The notes: a model not told the origin generated them from the sequence alone. Numbered from the stretch's first letter, positions 1 to 7,140 are shown. The stretch is DNA of 35,336 nt from Butyricicoccus_A sp963601915 (GCA_963601915.1 CAVCGL010000022.1:1-35336), one strand, 5' to 3'. Numbers and translations: made by a program.

Positions 1-1
1 A

Positions 2-48
2 CACCCCATTTCCTAAACAGTATACCATACTGTCTAACAAATGGGGTG
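2..48. repeat. Long imperfect inverted repeat at the left edge
   Basis: CACCCCATTT (2-11) pairs with AAATGGGGTG (39-48), and ACAGTAT (17-23) pairs with ATACTGT (27-33). A 5 x 5 internal loop separates the two stems and the terminal loop is 3 nt. It lies 45 bp beyond the stop of the minus-strand M15 peptidase gene, so it may end that transcript. A U-tract cannot be judged because the window ends here. Confidence 0.6.
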
Positions 49-93
49 CAGTGCAAAATCTTACCCAAAAGACCTCTGGCTTATTTTCCTGAT

Positions 94-1746
94 TTACGTA
101 CCAAAGTACGAGAAGTGCATATAATCCTTCTTGCTGTTCCATGTGCCGCCCCAGCCGAAGCCATACTTTGCAAAGATGCGAACGACTTCGCTGTTTGCCG
201 GGATGGAATAAGCATCCTCTCCCGGCTTCCAATAGGAACCGGTCAGCGGTGCGCCGGACTTCGTGCACATATAGTTTTCTTCCCAGTTGATGTCCAAAGC
301 TGTGCCAAGGCAATGCTCAGAAGAAGAACCGTCGCCGCGCCAGCTGTAACCACCCAGAGAATGGATCGGGAACCGTTCACTGCCTGCGTAAATTTCTGCA
401 AAAATCTGCTGAACAGAGCTTGCCAACGCTGCATGTACCTGTAAATGCTTGGTGCGAGTTACTTTATTGCCGTTGCTGTCGAAATCCCATATCTGTACAG
501 CAATCTCTACCTGATGCTTGCTGGCTTCCGATGCACTAGCGTATTTGTGATAGCTCGATCCTGAGCCAAAAATACGTGCGACTTTATCGCTGTATCGTTC
601 ACCGGCATAGGTCATGCCTGCTGGAATCGTAGAGGAGATGACGGATTCCGTTGTCTGCTGATAGGTGGTTGTCTGATCTTCGGTTGTGCTGTCAGACGAA
701 GAGCCTTGTGTCTGGGATGGCACCGTATACGTATATGTCCGCATTGCTGGATTCAGCAGGGAAGAATTCGACTGCGCGGCATCTGCTGTGACAACCAGCT
801 GTGCAGCTGTGTCGGCGGATGCCAGTAATTTGCCGTCACAGTCAAATCCGTCGACAGACCAATACCAAATGCCCGGCTGATTTTGGATTTCCGTCGGCAG
901 GGTGTATTCCTGCGCACCGCTGCCAGTTGAAGCAATTTGCTCGACATACATCGGCTTTTGTGCGAAGTTTTCCTGCTGGTAGAAGTACAACAGATAATAG
1001 TCTGCACCGCTGCCTGTCCAGCTGACGGCACTTGTGCCGGAGTGCATGGAAATGGTGCTGATGGTTTCGGTTGTGCTGCTGGTACCGCGTCCTGTATGTA
1101 CGGCAGCGGCAACGCGATAGGTTAAAAGAGAGGCTTGCTCCGCGGAAATTTGTTCGCCAACGCCAAGCAGCTGGTCACCGATACCGCTCGTGAGACCTTG
1201 GCGAATAAAATAGGCCACGCCTTCTCGCGCCCAATCCGGCACATAAGCACCGTCGGTATACGAATATAGCGCTTCGGCAATTTCATTTTCTGACAGATCT
1301 GTACCGCTGTTTGCACTGCGCACGGCCTGATATAGTACAGCGAGCAGCTGTTGACGGTTGGCAGGCTCACGCGGCGAAAACGTACCGGATTCCTCCTGCG
1401 TCAAACCCAACAGCCATGCCTCTTGGACATCCGCGCTTTTGGTGTCCGTAAACGGGCATACCGCGCGTTTGGCTTGGTCACGGCTCATCAGTGCGTCATA
1501 GGAAGTGTCTGTCAAAGATGCATACAGCCGCACGGCAAAAGAACACGCTTGTTCCTTGGTAATAGAAGCGGTTGCCGATTGCTCATCCAGACTGTCTGGC
1601 AGCAGAGACGCCTGATCTGCTGCAGAGAGCACCGCTTTGGTATCTTCCGATGCCTGTTTTAAATCGACAGCTTGTGCATGTGGCGCGCCCATCAGGCAAG
1701 CACTCAATGCGACAGCTGCCGCGCAACCCCAAAATGGATATTTCAT
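94..1746 (-). CDS. Secreted M15-family (D-Ala-D-Ala carboxypeptidase-like) peptidase with SLH-like N-terminal region
   Basis: This is a 550-residue exported protein with a signal peptide (residues 1-26, cleavage after AHAQA). Residues about 60-220 look like degenerate SLH or cell-wall-anchoring repeats (CPFTDTKSADVQEAWLLGL; FSPREPANRQQLLAVL). A fibronectin-like stretch and a Ser/Thr/Gln-rich linker follow. The last 100 residues are an M15 peptidase domain with the zinc-ligand pattern H478-x2-G-x-A-x-D485 and H544 in MHFS. This family cleaves D-Ala-D-Ala or other peptide bonds of peptidoglycan outside the cell. The start is set by AAAGGAGTG upstream. It is a single-gene unit with its own promoter. 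The catalytic domain is clear. The SLH call is weaker, and substrate specificity cannot be read from sequence. Confidence 0.85.
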   Translation of the reverse strand: MKYPFWGCAAAVALSACLMGAPHAQAVDLKQASEDTKAVLSAADQASLLPDSLDEQSATASITKEQACSFAVRLYASLTDTSYDALMSRDQAKRAVCPFTDTKSADVQEAWLLGLTQEESGTFSPREPANRQQLLAVLYQAVRSANSGTDLSENEIAEALYSYTDGAYVPDWAREGVAYFIRQGLTSGIGDQLLGVGEQISAEQASLLTYRVAAAVHTGRGTSSTTETISTISMHSGTSAVSWTGSGADYYLLYFYQQENFAQKPMYVEQIASTGSGAQEYTLPTEIQNQPGIWYWSVDGFDCDGKLLASADTAAQLVVTADAAQSNSSLLNPAMRTYTYTVPSQTQGSSSDSTTEDQTTTYQQTTESVISSTIPAGMTYAGERYSDKVARIFGSGSSYHKYASASEASKHQVEIAVQIWDFDSNGNKVTRTKHLQVHAALASSVQQIFAEIYAGSERFPIHSLGGYSWRGDGSSSEHCLGTALDINWEENYMCTKSGAPLTGSYWKPGEDAYSIPANSEVVRIFAKYGFGWGGTWNSKKDYMHFSYFGT

Positions 1747-1790
1747 CGAGTTGCTGTCACTCCTTTTCTGTATCGATACAATTCAGAGTT

Positions 1791-1814
1791 AGTATAACAC
1801 AATTTGTTTGTCAA
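1791..1814 (-). promoter_or_regulatory. Candidate promoter of the M15 peptidase gene
   Basis: On the minus strand TGTTATACT is an extended -10 (TATACT complement at 1791-1796). A TTGACA lies upstream (complement at 1809-1814), but the spacer is only 12 nt, so recognition would rely on the extended -10. This is moderate evidence. Confidence 0.4.
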
Positions 1815-1848
1815 AAGAACGAGAATCACAAAAAATACACAAAGAATT

Positions 1849-2550
1849 TTATTCCCAAACATCGCGGTGATCTTTGTGTGTATAGGGAAATACGGTTAAA
1901 CTGCCGTCTGCTGAACAAATAGCCAAAAAGATGTCTGTTATCCGTACATGCTGCCGCGCGAGCTGCTTGTCCAGCCAAGCGCGGTCAAAGCCCATATTTT
2001 TGAGATTGTGTTCCATGAGCACGCCGTCTAAAATCACATTGCCGCAGGCGGTCTCCTGGGAAACGGAGAGAGCGAGATCTTCCGGTGTCGCCGGACGATA
2101 GCGGCTGACCGGCAAGATGCTGATGCTGCCGTTGGCCTCCAGCACAGCCGTTTGAATTTGGCTGAGATCGAAATAGCCTTGGTTGCGGCATTCCATCAGA
2201 AATTCATGGATGTCCATATGCGCCCGCTTGAAATTCTTATCATATAATCTGCCGTTGTCGAGCAGAATCGACGCGCGGCCATTGAGAAAACGGCGCAAAG
2301 GCAGCGAACGATTGGGCAAGACGGCGAGAATCCATGTCGCAACACCGAATACCAGCAGGGCAATGAGCCATTTCCAGAATTCCTGTCCCTCTGCGACGGC
2401 GAGTTCTGCGCCAATTGAACCGATCGTAATTCCGTTGATATAATCAAAGGTACTGAGCTGTGCCAATTGCCGATGCCCGATTGCCTTTGTGATGACAAAT
2501 AAAACTGCCAAGGCGAGCAGAGCGGTGAGTGCCGTTTGTACTGCGAACAT
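1849..2550 (-). CDS. YetF-like DUF421 membrane protein
   Basis: This is a 233-residue integral membrane protein of the DUF421/YetF family. Three hydrophobic segments at residues about 2-24, 35-53 and 58-78 enclose the family hallmark FDYINGITIGSIGAELA. A cytoplasmic alpha/beta domain follows, with FLNGRASILLDNGRLY, LMECRNQGYFDLSQIQTAVLE and PVSRYRPAT. A TTG two codons upstream (2556) is in frame but directly abuts the GGGAGGA Shine-Dalgarno. The ATG at 2550 has correct spacing and is preferred. The molecular function of the family is not established; B. subtilis relatives have been linked to spore and envelope phenotypes. It is monocistronic and reads away from the next gene. Confidence 0.88.
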   Translation of the reverse strand: MFAVQTALTALLALAVLFVITKAIGHRQLAQLSTFDYINGITIGSIGAELAVAEGQEFWKWLIALLVFGVATWILAVLPNRSLPLRRFLNGRASILLDNGRLYDKNFKRAHMDIHEFLMECRNQGYFDLSQIQTAVLEANGSISILPVSRYRPATPEDLALSVSQETACGNVILDGVLMEHNLKNMGFDRAWLDKQLARQHVRITDIFLAICSADGSLTVFPYTHKDHRDVWE

Positions 2551-2637
2551 ATCCAATCCTCCCTAGCGTTTGACGATATTCTAGTATGTGCAAAAAATTC
2601 TGCATGATACCCGGCTGTCCTGCATGGGATTTTTGCA

Positions 2638-2666
2638 TTGTGGGCATTTGAGGATTATGTTATAAT
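2638..2666 (+). promoter_or_regulatory. Promoter for the 113-residue membrane protein
   Basis: TTGTGG (2638-2643) and TATAAT (2661-2666) are 17 nt apart, with a TG extended -10 (TGTTATAAT). The start codon is about 30 nt downstream. Confidence 0.6.
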
Positions 2667-2695
2667 TCTGCACAGAGGCGGGAGGTATCGCGATC

Positions 2696-3037
2696 ATGAA
2701 AAAAATCAGCACACGAAATGCTATCTTGGCGGGTATTTTTGGATGGGTTTCCTTTTTGCTGGCAGACAGCATTTGCTTTTCTTTACTGACAATGAAATTA
2801 ACCTGGCAGCCTGCGGCAATTATCTCTGCCATATTTGGTGCTATGGCGGCGCGCTGGATTGCGTATAGTTTTGCGCGCAACAAAGCGGTTGGATTTTGCA
2901 TTCTGTTTGTTGCTTTGACGGCGGGCGTACAGTATTTGATGGGCTACGGCAGCATGACATTGTCTGCTCTTGTCGCAGCGGTATTCCTGGTTGTCTTTTG
3001 GCTGGTTGGCATGACGACAAAAAAGCAGAATAAATAA
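2696..3037 (+). CDS. Small four-helix membrane protein of unknown function
   Basis: This 113-residue protein is almost entirely hydrophobic, with likely membrane helices at residues about 8-30, 37-58, 64-83 and 88-106, and short basic ends (MKKISTRN and TTKKQNK). The start follows a GGGAGG ribosome-binding site and the gene has its own promoter. It sits between the divergent DUF421 gene and the convergent ruvX, with a shared terminator after it. I do not recognise the family. Confidence 0.75.
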   Translation: MKKISTRNAILAGIFGWVSFLLADSICFSLLTMKLTWQPAAIISAIFGAMAARWIAYSFARNKAVGFCILFVALTAGVQYLMGYGSMTLSALVAAVFLVVFWLVGMTTKKQNK

Positions 3038-3050
3038 TAGGTAAAAAAAA

Positions 3051-3091
3051 CAGCGCAGGCTCTCAGCTTATCTTGAGAACCTGCGTTGTTT
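3051..3091. terminator. Bidirectional intrinsic terminator
   Basis: The stem pairs CGCAGG-C-TCTCA (3054-3065) with TGAGA-A-CCTGCG (3074-3085), with one C/A mismatch. A T-rich run follows on the plus side, and eight A's upstream give a U-tract on the minus side. It serves both the 113-residue protein gene and ruvX. Confidence 0.85.
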
Positions 3092-3511
3092 TTATCTCTG
3101 CATTCGTTTAAAATCGAGATAGCCCTGTAAAATGAGGGATGCTGCGACCGCATCAACGTTTTTCTTGTGCTTTTTCTGCTTTTTGCCGGAGGCGTGCAAA
3201 ATCGCATGGGCTTCAATGGTCGTGCGGCGTTCATCCCAATACACAACCGGAACACCGGTGCGCGATTCCAGCTCTGCGCCAAGTGCCTGACACTTTTCGG
3301 CGCGTTCGCCTTGGGTGGCATTCATATTTTTCGGCAGACCCATGACGATTTCTTCAATTTTTTCTTTCTGTACGAGAGCAGTCAGTTCTTCCAGCAGCTT
3401 TTCGGTATTCCAAGTGGAAATGACCTGCGGAGAACCTGCCAAAAATCCGGTCGGATCGGAAATCGACACACCTGTGCGTGCATCGCCGTAATCAATTCCC
3501 ATAATTTTCAT
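3092..3511 (-). CDS. ruvX: RuvX/YqgF Holliday junction resolvase-like nuclease
   Basis: This 139-residue protein is full length for the RuvX/YqgF RNase H-fold family, which is linked to Holliday junction processing and, in E. coli, to pre-16S rRNA 5'-end maturation. The N-terminal strand MGIDYGDARTGVSISD carries the first catalytic Asp (D7). GLPKNMNATQGERAEK, VVYWDERRTTIEA and the C-terminal KKNVDAVAASLILQGYL carry the other conserved acidic positions. The start has an AAAGGAG site upstream. It stands alone here and ends at a shared bidirectional terminator. YqgF often follows DUF965/yrzL and alaS in Firmicutes, and those genes are not seen here. Confidence 0.95.
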   Translation of the reverse strand: MKIMGIDYGDARTGVSISDPTGFLAGSPQVISTWNTEKLLEELTALVQKEKIEEIVMGLPKNMNATQGERAEKCQALGAELESRTGVPVVYWDERRTTIEAHAILHASGKKQKKHKKNVDAVAASLILQGYLDFKRMQR

Positions 3512-3576
3512 GTTTCGTAAACTCCTTTATTCTATGAAACTATTGTAGCATACAGGGGATTCCGATGCAAATGACA

Positions 3577-3605
3577 TTGCACTTTTTGTGTTTGATTGTT
3601 ATAAT
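3577..3605 (+). promoter_or_regulatory. Strong promoter for the paired small membrane proteins
   Basis: TTGCAC (3577-3582), a 17-nt spacer and TATAAT (3600-3605), preceded by TG at 3597-3598, form an extended -10. Confidence 0.75.
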
Positions 3606-3640
3606 AGAACAAGCAAAAAATGAGAGAAGGGGTTGATGAT

Positions 3641-3985
3641 ATGGCACAATCCAAAAACAATCGAAAAAAAGGACGAAAGAAGAACAACAAATCCCATGCG
3701 GCACAGACGACAAAAAACGCGGTTCCAACCATGCGGGACTGGGATAAAGAGAAAAAAATCCGATTTGCCTGTCTGGGCGTGATGATTGTAGGCTTTGTGC
3801 TTGCACTGATTGACAATCGCATTACTTCTCTGATTGGCTATCCGCTGGCATTTATCGGCGCCGCAGCGTCTATGGTCAATACGCAATGGGACACGACCAA
3901 TCATAAGATTACAAAAATTGTCCTGTGCGTGTTCTGTATGCTGTGCGCGATGCAGTTTGTGCTCCTCATTATGGGAAATGGGTGA
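3641..3985 (+). CDS. Small membrane protein with basic N-terminus (paralogue of the next gene)
   Basis: This 114-residue protein has a very basic N-terminal 27 residues (SKNNRKKGRKKNNKSH) and then three predicted membrane helices at about 41-60, 64-80 and 90-110. The ATG at 3641 is chosen over an in-frame ATG at 3620, because AAGGGG lies about 8 nt before 3641 whereas the upstream codon lies between promoter and Shine-Dalgarno. The central segment SLIGYPLAFIGAAAS matches AFVGYPIAFVGSILG of the gene 38 bp downstream, which suggests a tandem duplication. Function unknown. The two genes are likely cotranscribed. Confidence 0.78.
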   Translation: MAQSKNNRKKGRKKNNKSHAAQTTKNAVPTMRDWDKEKKIRFACLGVMIVGFVLALIDNRITSLIGYPLAFIGAAASMVNTQWDTTNHKITKIVLCVFCMLCAMQFVLLIMGNG

Positions 3986-4023
3986 GGGATGCATGAAATT
4001 ATCATATAAAGGAGAATACACAC

Positions 4024-4383
4024 ATGGCAGAATCGAAATCCAAGAGAAAAAACGGAAAAAAGCGTGCGCCGCAGCGCACGGCGCCACCGAAGGCACCAAC
4101 CAAGGCAGAGATTGAAGCGGCAGAGCAGGAAGTAAAGAAGAACAGAAAGAATACCTATATGGGACTGATTTCTGTTGCTATTATGCTGGTTGGCATTCTG
4201 GTCGGACAGTTCTGCGGACAGATCGGCGCGTTTGTCGGCTACCCGATTGCGTTTGTCGGCAGTATCCTCGGCATTTTTGCGTCGCGCACCCAGGAGAGAG
4301 GCCGCACGATGACTATGATCTGCTACACCATTTTCGCCGTTCTCGTCGCGTACAGCTGGTTCTTCCAGATCATCAACCGCTAA
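4024..4383 (+). CDS. Small membrane protein with basic N-terminus (paralogue of the previous gene)
   Basis: This 119-residue protein has a Lys/Arg/Ala/Pro-rich N-terminus (residues 1-45, probably cytoplasmic) followed by three hydrophobic helices at about 46-65, 68-86 and 97-115. AAAGGAG precedes the ATG. The GYP-AF-G signature in the second helix is shared with the upstream gene. It is second in a two-gene unit and ends before the terminator hairpin that overlaps the rpmG promoter. The function is not recognisable. The charged N-terminus could bind nucleic acid or ribosomes, but that is speculation. Confidence 0.78.
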   Translation: MAESKSKRKNGKKRAPQRTAPPKAPTKAEIEAAEQEVKKNRKNTYMGLISVAIMLVGILVGQFCGQIGAFVGYPIAFVGSILGIFASRTQERGRTMTMICYTIFAVLVAYSWFFQIINR

Positions 4384-4465
4384 AGGCGGACGAAGTCGGC
4401 ACAGTGCTGTGTTCGTGACAAAAACATCTGCAAAAATTTGTGAAAAATAAATTGTCCAATCGGCA

Positions 4466-4494
4466 TTGACGAAAGATACCCTGCGTGTTATAAT
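4466..4494 (+). promoter_or_regulatory. Promoter of the rpmG-secE-nusG operon
   Basis: TTGACG (4466-4471), a 17-nt spacer and TATAAT (4489-4494), with TG at 4486-4487. The -10 box lies inside the left half of the terminator hairpin described next, so initiation near 4501 would yield RNA lacking the left arm of that hairpin. Confidence 0.85.
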
Positions 4495-4521
4495 AATAAC
4501 ACCTATGCAGGGTATTTTTTT
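4472..4521 (+). terminator. Intrinsic terminator overlapping the rpmG promoter
   Basis: ATACCCTGC (4476-4484) pairs perfectly with GCAGGGTAT (4507-4515), and TGTTAT (4486-4491) pairs with ATAACA (4496-4501). The stem is followed by T's to 4521. RNA arriving from the upstream membrane-protein genes would form the whole hairpin. Confidence 0.75.
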
Positions 4522-4580
4522 ATGCTCTCTTTTGGGAAGCAGCCCTGCAAAGGGAGGCAATTATTTAAGGAGGTGCCGTT

Positions 4581-4730
4581 ATGCGCGTTAAGGTAACCCT
4601 GGCTTGCACCGATTGCAAGCAGAGAAACTACGACAAGATGAAGAACAAGAAGAACAACCCGGAGCGTCTTGAGATGAAGAAGTACTGCCCGTTCTGCCGG
4701 AAGCACACACTCCATCGTGAGACCAAGTAA
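4581..4730 (+). CDS. rpmG: 50S ribosomal protein L33
   Basis: This 49-residue protein carries both zinc-ribbon pairs, CTDC (residues 9-12) and CPFC (36-39), so it is the zinc-binding (C+) form of L33. Conserved L33 stretches are present: NYDKMKNKKNNPERLEMKKYC. L33 sits on the 50S subunit near the E site. An AAGGAGGTG site lies just upstream of the ATG. It leads the rpmG-secE-nusG transcript, the usual Firmicutes order, with secE 23 bp downstream. Confidence 0.96.
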   Translation: MRVKVTLACTDCKQRNYDKMKNKKNNPERLEMKKYCPFCRKHTLHRETK

Positions 4731-4753
4731 GGCTGGAGAAAGGATACGGCTTC

Positions 4754-5011
4754 ATGGCTAAGAAAGACCAGAACGCTTCTGAGAAGAAGAACTCCGGTAA
4801 GGAGAAGAAGCCGGGCTTCTTTTCCAGAATTGGCAAGTGGTTCCATGATCTGAAGAGCGAATGCAACAAGATTGTGTGGCCGACTCGTAAGCAGACTGCG
4901 AACAATACGCTCATCGTTATAGCTACCATTCTGGTCATCGGTGTGTTTATCTGGATTCTGGATGCAATCTTTAATCTCGGAATCACAACGCTGATCTCTG
5001 TGGCTGCGTAA
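4754..5011 (+). CDS. secE: Preprotein translocase subunit SecE
   Basis: This 85-residue protein has a charged N-terminus (1-25), then the SecE signature FFSRIGKWFHDLKSECNKIVWPTRKQ and a single membrane helix (about 52-80). SecE clamps SecY in the Sec translocon. Many bacterial SecE proteins have this minimal one-helix form. It is located between rpmG and nusG as expected. The Shine-Dalgarno is modest (GGAGAAAGGA). Confidence 0.96.
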   Translation: MAKKDQNASEKKNSGKEKKPGFFSRIGKWFHDLKSECNKIVWPTRKQTANNTLIVIATILVIGVFIWILDAIFNLGITTLISVAA

Positions 5012-5031
5012 GCGGAAAGGTTTGAAAACAA

Positions 5032-5571
5032 ATGTCTGAGACACCAAAATGGTATGTCGTTCATACCTACTCCGGCTACGAGAACAAAGTAGCCTCATCT
5101 ATTATGAAAGCGGTGGAGAACCGCAAAATGCATGACCTGATTACCGAGGTAACCATTCCGGTCGAGACCGTCCGCGAAGTCAAGGACGGCAAGACCCGCG
5201 AGGTAGAGCGCAAGCTGTTCCCGGGTTACGTTCTGGTAAAGATGATCGTGACCGACGAGAGCTGGTACCTCGTGCGCAACACGCGCGGCTGCACCGGCTT
5301 CGTAAGCCCGAATTCCAACAAGCCGCAGCCTCTGACTGACGAGGAAGCGCGCAAGTGGGGCGCAGTGTCCCGCGAGGTGGAAGAGGTGCAGATCGGTTAC
5401 AAGGTCGGCGATTCGGTACGCGTCTGCGGCGGTCCGTTTATCGACTTTGTCGGCGTTGTCGACGAAATCGACGCAGGACAGAACAGGGTTCGCATTACCA
5501 TCCCCGTGTTCGGACGTGAGACCCCGGTTGAGCTGGAACTCAATCAGGTCAAAGCCGTTGATGAGGAGTAA
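5032..5571 (+). CDS. nusG: Transcription termination/antitermination factor NusG
   Basis: This 179-residue protein has an N-terminal NGN domain (about 4-115: KWYVVHTYSGYENKVASSI, LFPGYVLVKM, WYLVRNTRGCTGFVS) and a C-terminal KOW domain (about 127-178: VGDSVRVCGGPFIDFVGVV, then VFGRETPVELELNQVK). It binds RNA polymerase and modulates pausing and termination. It is third in the rpmG-secE-nusG unit, 20 bp after secE. The spacing and weak Shine-Dalgarno suggest translational coupling. No truncation is seen. Confidence 0.97.
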   Translation: MSETPKWYVVHTYSGYENKVASSIMKAVENRKMHDLITEVTIPVETVREVKDGKTREVERKLFPGYVLVKMIVTDESWYLVRNTRGCTGFVSPNSNKPQPLTDEEARKWGAVSREVEEVQIGYKVGDSVRVCGGPFIDFVGVVDEIDAGQNRVRITIPVFGRETPVELELNQVKAVDEE

Positions 5572-5588
5572 TTCCTCGTTTTTTGGCA

Positions 5589-5644
5589 GGTGGGAGAGCG
5601 CAGCGATTGCGTAAGCACATTGCCAAGCGACTCGCCATTACCAC
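5589..5644 (+). promoter_or_regulatory. Putative L1-binding leader upstream of rplK
   Basis: GGTGGGAG (5589-5596) and ATTACCAC (5637-5644) flank a variable stem region. This recalls the two strands of the L1 site in 23S rRNA (GGTGGGAG with ATACCACC). L1 is known to repress its own operon by binding such an mRNA mimic. The site ends about 10 nt before the rplK Shine-Dalgarno. Confidence 0.55.
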
Positions 5645-5668
5645 ATTTTTCAAGGAGGTGCTATACAA

Positions 5669-6094
5669 ATGGCACAGAAAGTAGTAGGATTTATTAAGCT
5701 TCAGATTCCGGCAGGCAAGGCAACACCGGCTCCTCCGGTAGGTCCGGCACTCGGCCAGCACGGTGTCAACATTATGGCTTTCACCAAGGAATTCAACGAG
5801 CGCACCAAGAATGACGCAGGTATGATTATCCCGGTCGTTATCACGGTATACGCTGACCGTTCGTTCTCCTTCATCACCAAGACCCCTCCGGCTGCTGTCC
5901 TCATCAAGAAGGCATGCAACATCCAGAGCGGTTCTGCGGTTCCGAACAAGACCAAGGTTGCAACGATCAGCATTGACGACGTCCGCAAGATTGCAGAGAC
6001 CAAGATGCCTGACCTGAATGCTGCTTCTGTAGAGGCTGCTATGAGCATGATCGCAGGCACCGCCCGTTCTATGGGCATCACTGTCGCTGAGTAA
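5669..6094 (+). CDS. rplK: 50S ribosomal protein L11
   Basis: This 141-residue protein is the full family length. The N-terminal domain has KLQIPAGKATPAPPVGPALG and GVNIMAFTKEFN, and the C-terminal rRNA-binding domain has TKTPPAAVLIKKA and IAGTARSMGI. It forms the GTPase-associated centre with 23S rRNA. CAAGGAGGTG precedes the ATG. It forms a pair with rplA downstream. A likely L1-type regulatory structure lies in its leader, so it is probably autoregulated together with rplA by free L1 (inference). Confidence 0.98.
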   Translation: MAQKVVGFIKLQIPAGKATPAPPVGPALGQHGVNIMAFTKEFNERTKNDAGMIIPVVITVYADRSFSFITKTPPAAVLIKKACNIQSGSAVPNKTKVATISIDDVRKIAETKMPDLNAASVEAAMSMIAGTARSMGITVAE

Positions 6095-6130
6095 TTTCTC
6101 GCGACCTGAGTTATTTTAATTTTCATTTGC

Positions 6131-6184
6131 TGACGGCGGCCCGCGCCGTCTGGTGGGAGGAACCAATCGTTCCGAATTAACCAC
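6131..6184 (+). promoter_or_regulatory. Second putative L1-binding structure, between rplK and rplA
   Basis: GGTGGGAG (6152-6159) and ATTAACCAC (ending 6184) enclose a hairpin GGAAC/GTTCC (6159-6163 with 6169-6173). The outer pairing TGGTGG/CCACTA includes one G-U pair. A GC-rich hairpin (GACGGCG/CGCCGTC, from about 6132) precedes it. The same motif occurs before rplK. Confidence 0.55.
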
Positions 6185-6202
6185 TAAAGGAGGAAATTTA
6201 TC

Positions 6203-6901
6203 GTGCGCAAAGGTAAGAAGTATATTGAGAGCACTAAGATCGTAGATCGCAGCAAGCTCTATGACACTGATGAGGCTTTTGACACTGTCGTAAAGACTGC
6301 AAAGGCAAAGTTCGACGAAACCGTCGAAGTTCACGTAAAGCTGGGCGTTGACTCCCGTCATGCTGACCAGCAGGTTCGCGGCGCTATCGTACTGCCGAAC
6401 GGCACCGGTAAGAATGTTCGCGTACTTGTTTTCGCTAAGGGCGATAAGGCACAGGCAGCTCTCGACGCTGGCGCAGAATTTGTAGGCGCTGAGGATCTGG
6501 TTCAGCGCATCCAGAAGGAAAACTTCTTCGACTACGACGTAGTTATCGCTAGCCCGGACATGATGGGTCTGGTAGGCCGTCTGGGTCGTGTACTCGGCCC
6601 GAAGGGCTTGATGCCGAACCCGAAGGCTGGCACCGTAACCATGGACGTTGCGAAGGCTGTAAACGAGGCTAAGGCTGGTAAGATCGAGTACCGTCTGGAC
6701 AAGACCAACATCATCCACTGCCCGATCGGCAAGGCATCCTTCGGTGCTGAGAAGCTGGCTGAGAACTTCAACACCCTGATGGGCGCTGTTCTGAAGGCTC
6801 GTCCGGCAGCAGCAAAGGGCCAGTACATCCGCTCCTGCGTAGTTGCATCTACCATGGGCCCTGGCATCAAGATCAACGCTGCTAAGCTCGGCAACAACTA
6901 A
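6203..6901 (+). CDS. rplA: 50S ribosomal protein L1
   Basis: This 232-residue protein is the usual length. Signature regions are FDETVEVHVKLGVDSRHADQ, GTGKNVRVLVFAKGDKA, GRLGRVLGPKGLMPNPKAGT and GKIEYRLDKTNIIHCPIGK. L1 forms the mobile L1 stalk and can repress translation of its own mRNA. The start is GTG with a perfect AAAGGAGG site. It lies 108 bp after rplK, with a probable L1-binding structure between them. Confidence 0.98.
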   Translation: MRKGKKYIESTKIVDRSKLYDTDEAFDTVVKTAKAKFDETVEVHVKLGVDSRHADQQVRGAIVLPNGTGKNVRVLVFAKGDKAQAALDAGAEFVGAEDLVQRIQKENFFDYDVVIASPDMMGLVGRLGRVLGPKGLMPNPKAGTVTMDVAKAVNEAKAGKIEYRLDKTNIIHCPIGKASFGAEKLAENFNTLMGAVLKARPAAAKGQYIRSCVVASTMGPGIKINAAKLGNN

Positions 6902-6927
6902 GTTTAAGAAGATTTTTAAACTTAGTT
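6896..6927 (+). repeat. Perfect 12-bp inverted repeat at the rplA stop codon
   Basis: AACTAAGTTTAA (6896-6907) pairs with TTAAACTTAGTT (6916-6927) across an 8-nt loop. The stop codon is inside the left arm. No U-tract follows, so it may protect the 3' end or weakly terminate rather than act as a standard terminator. Confidence 0.6.
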
Positions 6928-6938
6928 CAAAAAAGCCC

Positions 6939-6967
6939 TTGACAGGAATGGATCGGGCTGTTATACT
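6939..6967 (+). promoter_or_regulatory. Promoter of rplJ-rplL
   Basis: A consensus TTGACA (6939-6944), a 17-nt spacer and TATACT (6962-6967), with TG at 6959-6960. It lies directly ahead of the L10-type leader. Confidence 0.9.
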
Positions 6968-6974
6968 ATAATAG

Positions 6975-7105
6975 CTCGTTCAAAGACAGCAGGAGATGGA
7001 CAATCCATCGTAACCGGCTTTCGCCATCCTGCCGAGGCAAGCATTTGTGAAATTTTCCAAATGATTTTTCATGCCCTTCTGTCTTTGAGCAGAAGGGCAT
7101 TTTCT
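6975..7105 (+). promoter_or_regulatory. Ribosomal protein L10 leader with attenuator
   Basis: This fits the Firmicutes L10 leader: a structured RNA containing AGCAGGAGATGG and CCTGCCGAGG, then a terminator hairpin ATGCCCTTCTG (7071-7081) / CAGAAGGGCAT (7090-7100) with TTTTC. TCAAAGACAG (6980-6989) is perfectly complementary to CTGTCTTTGA (7079-7088). That pairing excludes the terminator and should be the antiterminator. In the known mechanism, excess L10-L12 complex favours termination. Confidence 0.85.
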
Positions 7106-7140
7106 ATGTCCCAATCACTTTTATGGAGGTGAAACAGACT

